In this document: piece after piece, positions 60,940 to 64,000 of the stretch | Position numbering within the stretch: the first letter of the stretch is position 1 | Layout of the letters: each line of letters begins with the position of its first letter | From: Fulvivirgaceae bacterium JP3-4 | GTDB lineage: Bacteria; Bacteroidota; Bacteroidia; Cytophagales; Cyclobacteriaceae | Direction: 5' to 3' | Assembly (NCBI GenBank): GCA_029309925.1 | Contig: JARKND010000005.1 | Coordinates: 620,001-684,000 of the forward strand | Length of the DNA: 64,000 nt | Notes under the pieces: generated by a model | The model's database searches: none | The model's input: the letters and a program-made list of their open reading frames with translations, nothing else | Told to the model about the DNA's origin: nothing | Position numbers and translations under genes: made by a program

Positions 60940-61566
60940 ATGGCTGCGGAACTGCTGAAGATTCATCCGGGTAATCCGGAAATGCGAAAAATCGAACGGG
61001 TGGTTGCGAAATTGCGACAAGGTAGCATTGTTATCTATCCGACCGACACCATTTACGGTATCGGCTGCGATCTGTTTAACAAAAAAGCAGTAGAGAAGCT
61101 TTGCCAGATCCGCGGCATAAAACCGCAGAAGCTCAACCTCTCGTTCATCTGTTCTGACATCAGCCAGATTTCGGAATACGTTAAGCGCATTGAAACACCT
61201 GTCTTTAAAATTTTGAAGCGTCACCTGCCCGGACCGTATACATTTATTCTGGAGTCAAGCTCGAAGGTGCCGAAGGTGCTGGATGTAAATAAAAAAACCG
61301 TTGGGATTAGAATTCCCAACCACGCCATACCTCAGATGATTGTGCAGTCGCTGGGAAATCCGATTATTACGTCATCAATAAAAGATGATGATCAGATTAA
61401 AGAATACACCACCGATCCCGAAGAAATTTACGAAGACCTGAAGAACGTGGTTGACGTTGTGATCGATGGCGGGATCGGGGGAAATATTCCCTCCACCATT
61501 ATTGACTGCACGAAAGATGAGCCGGAAATTATTCGTCAGGGACTCGGTGAGTTCGATGCAGCCTGA
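60940..61566 (+). CDS. L-threonylcarbamoyladenylate synthase (YrdC/Sua5 family)
   Basis: First step of t6A modification of tRNA: makes threonylcarbamoyl-AMP from threonine, bicarbonate and ATP. The 208 residues cover only the YrdC domain ([18 protein letters not shown], [21 protein letters not shown] nucleotide site, [12 protein letters not shown], and VGIRIPNH), lacking the Sua5 C-terminal domain; YciO-type paralogues share these features, so activity is likely but not certain. Its last 31 bases overlap the opposite lipoprotein gene. Confidence 0.88.
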   Translation: MAAELLKIHPGNPEMRKIERVVAKLRQGSIVIYPTDTIYGIGCDLFNKKAVEKLCQIRGIKPQKLNLSFICSDISQISEYVKRIETPVFKILKRHLPGPYTFILESSSKVPKVLDVNKKTVGIRIPNHAIPQMIVQSLGNPIITSSIKDDDQIKEYTTDPEEIYEDLKNVVDVVIDGGIGGNIPSTIIDCTKDEPEIIRQGLGEFDAA

Positions 61567-62879
61567 GCTTTCGAAAAAACTTCCTGGTTTGCCAGAAGTT
61601 TTTGAATGGCATTGAGTGTGATGCTTCGGATCGCGTCTCCGGAACTTCCACCCATACCGCCCGGTCCGCACCATTCCGTTGAGGCTGCGTTAACAACAAT
61701 ACCCGTTGTTGCCTTTTTCTGAAATATCAAAAATGTCGGGGTTGTTGCACCATCGCGAAACCCCTTATCGAATCCAATAATTTCTCCCCGGTGAAAACCG
61801 AGTGATTGCGTGTCCATCATCGGATAGCCCTCATTATCAAAACCGCGAAGCAATGTGCCATCATACTCGAGCGTTGGAAGGGAAATGATGTCGCCTTTCT
61901 TTAAACCGGTGCCCTCCAACAATGGCGAATCCTCCTGCAGTATTTTGTAACCATTCCAGCCAGCATCGTCCTGTTTGCCGTAGCCACCGTATGTAAACTC
62001 TGCACCGATACTTGTAATCAGTGGAAAATTCAGTGAAGCGCTCACCCACTCCGTTGTAATCAGCGATTTATCTTTCAGTGAATCGAGTTCCGGCTTACGG
62101 AAGCAGATCATTTTTGTCCGATCGTCAGAATATCGGATCTGCCACCACATCGTATTTCCTGAAAAGATCAGCGCATGTTTTCCACTATCCACAAAGCGAT
62201 CAAAATTGGTACGACCAGCGCGCGTCCAGTACTCGCTGTGCCCGATGATCGCGAGAAGTTTTGCCGATGAAATATTTTCATAATGGTCCAGGTCCACATC
62301 TGCCACATAACCTGTAGTAAAACCTGACTGGCGTTCAAACCACCCAAGGCAATATTGTGAGTAGGATTGCAGTTCGATGGGACGTTGAAATGAACCCTGG
62401 CTTACGCCCGGAGAATAGAGATTTTTTCCACCGCTGAAACTATATGCGTTGGCCGTGTTTGACGGATAAACAACTATCACGTCAACTGGCTTTTTTGTCT
62501 TAACTACAAAGGGAATTTTCTTCTCAATTAGGTAGATGCCGCTTTCAATGTCGGGCAGCGTAAACTCGCCCGTAACGGGATAGTTAAAGCCTTCCGTTGC
62601 GCCTGTGTTCCACGGATACTTTGGGTGGAACGGCAGGGGCGATGCCACTGAAAAAACGGAGTCGCCATTCACGTTGAATATCGTCAGCCGGCAAATCTCA
62701 AGGGGGCGCGATGCATGCAGGAACACCTGCATCTTTTCACCAGGGAAATATGAAACACGATCGGTGTAGCCTTCGGTCAGGTTTGGCGTGCAGGCTACGT
62801 CCGGTAATTCGCTTTTTACTGAGCAGCCTGTGAAGATATGAATGATGAAAAAAATGCCCGCAAAGAACCTGCGCTTCAT
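61536..62879 (-). CDS. lipoprotein with N,N-dimethylformamidase beta-subunit-like domain
   Basis: 447 residues; the ATG at 62879 gives a lipoprotein signal with Cys19 in IFTGC, whereas a frame-compatible upstream ATG lies inside the divergent gene. The remainder matches the style of the dimethylformamidase large-subunit C-terminal domain ([45 protein letters not shown]; glutamine-amidotransferase-like fold), widespread as surface proteins; the true activity is unknown. The 3' end overlaps the YrdC-family gene by 31 bases. Confidence 0.78.
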   Translation of the reverse strand: MKRRFFAGIFFIIHIFTGCSVKSELPDVACTPNLTEGYTDRVSYFPGEKMQVFLHASRPLEICRLTIFNVNGDSVFSVASPLPFHPKYPWNTGATEGFNYPVTGEFTLPDIESGIYLIEKKIPFVVKTKKPVDVIVVYPSNTANAYSFSGGKNLYSPGVSQGSFQRPIELQSYSQYCLGWFERQSGFTTGYVADVDLDHYENISSAKLLAIIGHSEYWTRAGRTNFDRFVDSGKHALIFSGNTMWWQIRYSDDRTKMICFRKPELDSLKDKSLITTEWVSASLNFPLITSIGAEFTYGGYGKQDDAGWNGYKILQEDSPLLEGTGLKKGDIISLPTLEYDGTLLRGFDNEGYPMMDTQSLGFHRGEIIGFDKGFRDGATTPTFLIFQKKATTGIVVNAASTEWCGPGGMGGSSGDAIRSITLNAIQKLLANQEVFSKAQAASNSPSP

Positions 62880-62932
62880 CAATGGGGTTTGTTGAATGAG
62901 AAAACTAAGCAATAAATTGCGAAAAAATTTCA

Positions 62933-63559
62933 GTGCAGACCGTTCTTCTTGAATCTCAATATCTTCCTTCCATCGCATATTTTTCTGCTATCGGGGCAAG
63001 CACTGAACTGCTGATCGAAACCCATGAGAATTTTCAAAAGCAAACCTACCGCAACCGATGCTATATCAACACAAGTCAGGGCCCCATACCCCTGATAGTT
63101 CCGCTGTCGAATGCCGGTAGCAGGTCTGTCATCACCGAGGTTACAATCGACTATTCGCAACGCTGGATGAACAATCACTGGCGTGCTATTCAGTCGGGCT
63201 ACGGTAAGTCTCCCTTCTACGAATACTACGCAGACGACTTGCATGCGGTGCTTTTCACGAGATTTGACAGGTTATTTGAGCTTAATTCTGCGCTGCTGAC
63301 ATTATGTCTCAGGTGGTTAAAGCTTAAAGTTGCGGTCCGTGGAACATCGACCTTTGAAAAAAGCCCTCCACAACCGGTTTATGACCTACGTTCCACGATC
63401 TCACCGAAAAATCCGGAAGGCCTTTCGCAAATTTTCGAACCGGCCATATATCGACAGGTGTTTGGCAATAAGTTTGTACCAAACCTCAGTCTCATCGACC
63501 TGATTTTTTGCGAAGGACCGGGCGCGTGGGACATCGTACAAGCTTCCACTCGGAAATGA
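62933..63559 (+). CDS. WbqC family protein
   Basis: 208 residues of the WbqC-like family, starting with VLLESQYLPSIAYF and containing FQKQTYRNRCYI and INNHWRAIQSGYGKSPFYEYY-type motifs. Members often lie in O-antigen or surface polysaccharide loci and near signal peptidase genes; the role is unproven. A GTG start at 62933 is used because the conserved N-terminus begins there. Divergent from the dimethylformamidase-like lipoprotein. Confidence 0.88.
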   Translation: MQTVLLESQYLPSIAYFSAIGASTELLIETHENFQKQTYRNRCYINTSQGPIPLIVPLSNAGSRSVITEVTIDYSQRWMNNHWRAIQSGYGKSPFYEYYADDLHAVLFTRFDRLFELNSALLTLCLRWLKLKVAVRGTSTFEKSPPQPVYDLRSTISPKNPEGLSQIFEPAIYRQVFGNKFVPNLSLIDLIFCEGPGAWDIVQASTRK

Positions 63560-63612
63560 ACAATTCAAGGGCGGTCTGCGTTTCTAGGATAATTCTTAGT
63601 TTCTCTATAGTG

Positions 63613-63639
63613 TTGTACGGTAGAAAAACTTTACATTTA
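63613..63639 (+). promoter_or_regulatory. candidate clpC promoter
   Basis: TTG at 63613-63615 and TACATTTA at 63632-63639 (one mismatch to TAnnTTTG) are 16 bases apart and lie 25 bases before the clpC ATG. Confidence 0.4.
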
Positions 63640-63664
63640 CCATATCTAATCATCTATTTTTTAC

Positions 63665-64000
63665 ATGGAAGCTAAATTTTCCAACCGCGTTAAAGAAGTG
63701 ATCTCACTTAGCAGGGAAGAAGCACTGCGCCTGGGCCATGATTACATTGGCACGGAGCACCTGTTGCTGGGAATGATTCGCGAAGGTGAAGGTGTTGCTG
63801 TAGGCGTTCTCAAGAAGCTGGGTGTACCACTCGAAGAACTCCGTGGAGAGATCGAAAAGATTTCGAAAGGGACGGCAACGCATGAGATAAAAAACCTCGC
63901 TAACATTCCACTGACGAAAGCATCTGAAAAAGTTCTGAAGATAACCTATCTCGAAGCTAAGATATTCAAGGCTCAGCTGATCGGCACGGAACATTTATTG
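63665..64000 (+). CDS. clpC: ATP-dependent Clp protease ATPase subunit ClpC, 5' part
   Basis: Only the first 112 codons are in the window; the frame stays open to the edge. They encode the ClpA/B/C N-terminal domain with its two repeats (RVKEVISLSREEALRLGHDYIGTEHLLLGMIREGEG and later KVLKITYLEAKIFKAQLIGTEHL). In this phylum ClpC is a AAA+ unfoldase working with ClpP. The start ATG directly begins the family consensus MEAKFSxRVKEVI. Confidence 0.92.
   Translation, partial: MEAKFSNRVKEVISLSREEALRLGHDYIGTEHLLLGMIREGEGVAVGVLKKLGVPLEELRGEIEKISKGTATHEIKNLANIPLTKASEKVLKITYLEAKIFKAQLIGTEHLL

Overview
The window looks like a chromosomal segment of a Bacteroidota bacterium of the Cytophagales type. 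The evidence is lineage-typical proteins (DUF4293, a DUF5686/carboxypeptidase-regulatory outer-membrane protein, leucine-dehydrogenase-type Glu/Leu/Phe/Val dehydrogenase, an N-terminally extended NusB, a GH172/GH78/GH127 glycan-degrading repertoire), promoter -7 boxes of the TAnnTTTG type, and very few Shine-Dalgarno sequences. I see no rRNA, tRNA, CRISPR array, phage block or transposase gene. Species cannot be fixed from sequence reading alone.

Layout. 1-696 is gene-free and full of small hairpins. 697-9807 holds htpG (minus), a di-haem cytochrome c peroxidase with a partner barrel protein, DUF4293, a thiolase, truA, an MdlB-like ABC half-transporter and a barrel protein. 9920-17426 holds an MdlA-like half-transporter (minus), leucine dehydrogenase, nusB, a YtxH protein, a DUF1573 lipoprotein, yajC, a YbbR-like protein and coaE. 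17491-23007 is a tripartite RND efflux operon (adaptor, pump, TolC). 23008-24529 is a 1.5-kb gene-free stretch with two paralogous, terminator-ended structured RNA candidates flanking a REP-like tandem array. 24530-32641 is a glycan-degradation block (GH172, carboxylesterase, two alpha-L-rhamnosidase-type enzymes). 32980-36143 is a selenium block (selD, a Cys4 protein of unknown function, a small membrane protein, selU/mnmH). 36301-48609 holds an outer-membrane protein, nadD, cyclophilin, small unknown proteins, a NarL-type two-component pair, a methyltransferase and dinB. 48906-50921 is an orphan TPR histidine kinase. 50922-51800 is a second repeat-rich, gene-free stretch. 51801-58154 is a galactose/arabinose operon (galK, galM, GH2, GH127). 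The end carries mltG-thioesterase-yihY, a YrdC-family gene, a dimethylformamidase-like lipoprotein, a WbqC protein and the beginning of clpC, cut by the window edge.

How the genes fit together. The two glycoside-hydrolase blocks together could strip rhamnose, arabinofuranose and galactose from pectin or arabinogalactan side chains and feed galactose into the Leloir pathway through GalM and GalK; no SusC/SusD pair lies in the window. SelD supplies selenophosphate to SelU for 2-selenouridine in tRNA wobble positions; no selA/selB is present here and SelD has Cys rather than Sec. The two ABC half-transporters carry complementary degenerate motifs and may form one heterodimer although they are encoded convergently.

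The most unusual content is non-coding: the twin RNA candidates, a dispersed element bounded by TGCACTCA/TGAGTGCA, a REP family with the palindrome CCCCCGACTTAAGTCGGGGG, and a series of unrelated-sequence fold-back elements built of short degenerate repeats in inverted arms. Several genes also have a -7 box ending only 4-6 bases before the start codon, which suggests leaderless mRNAs.
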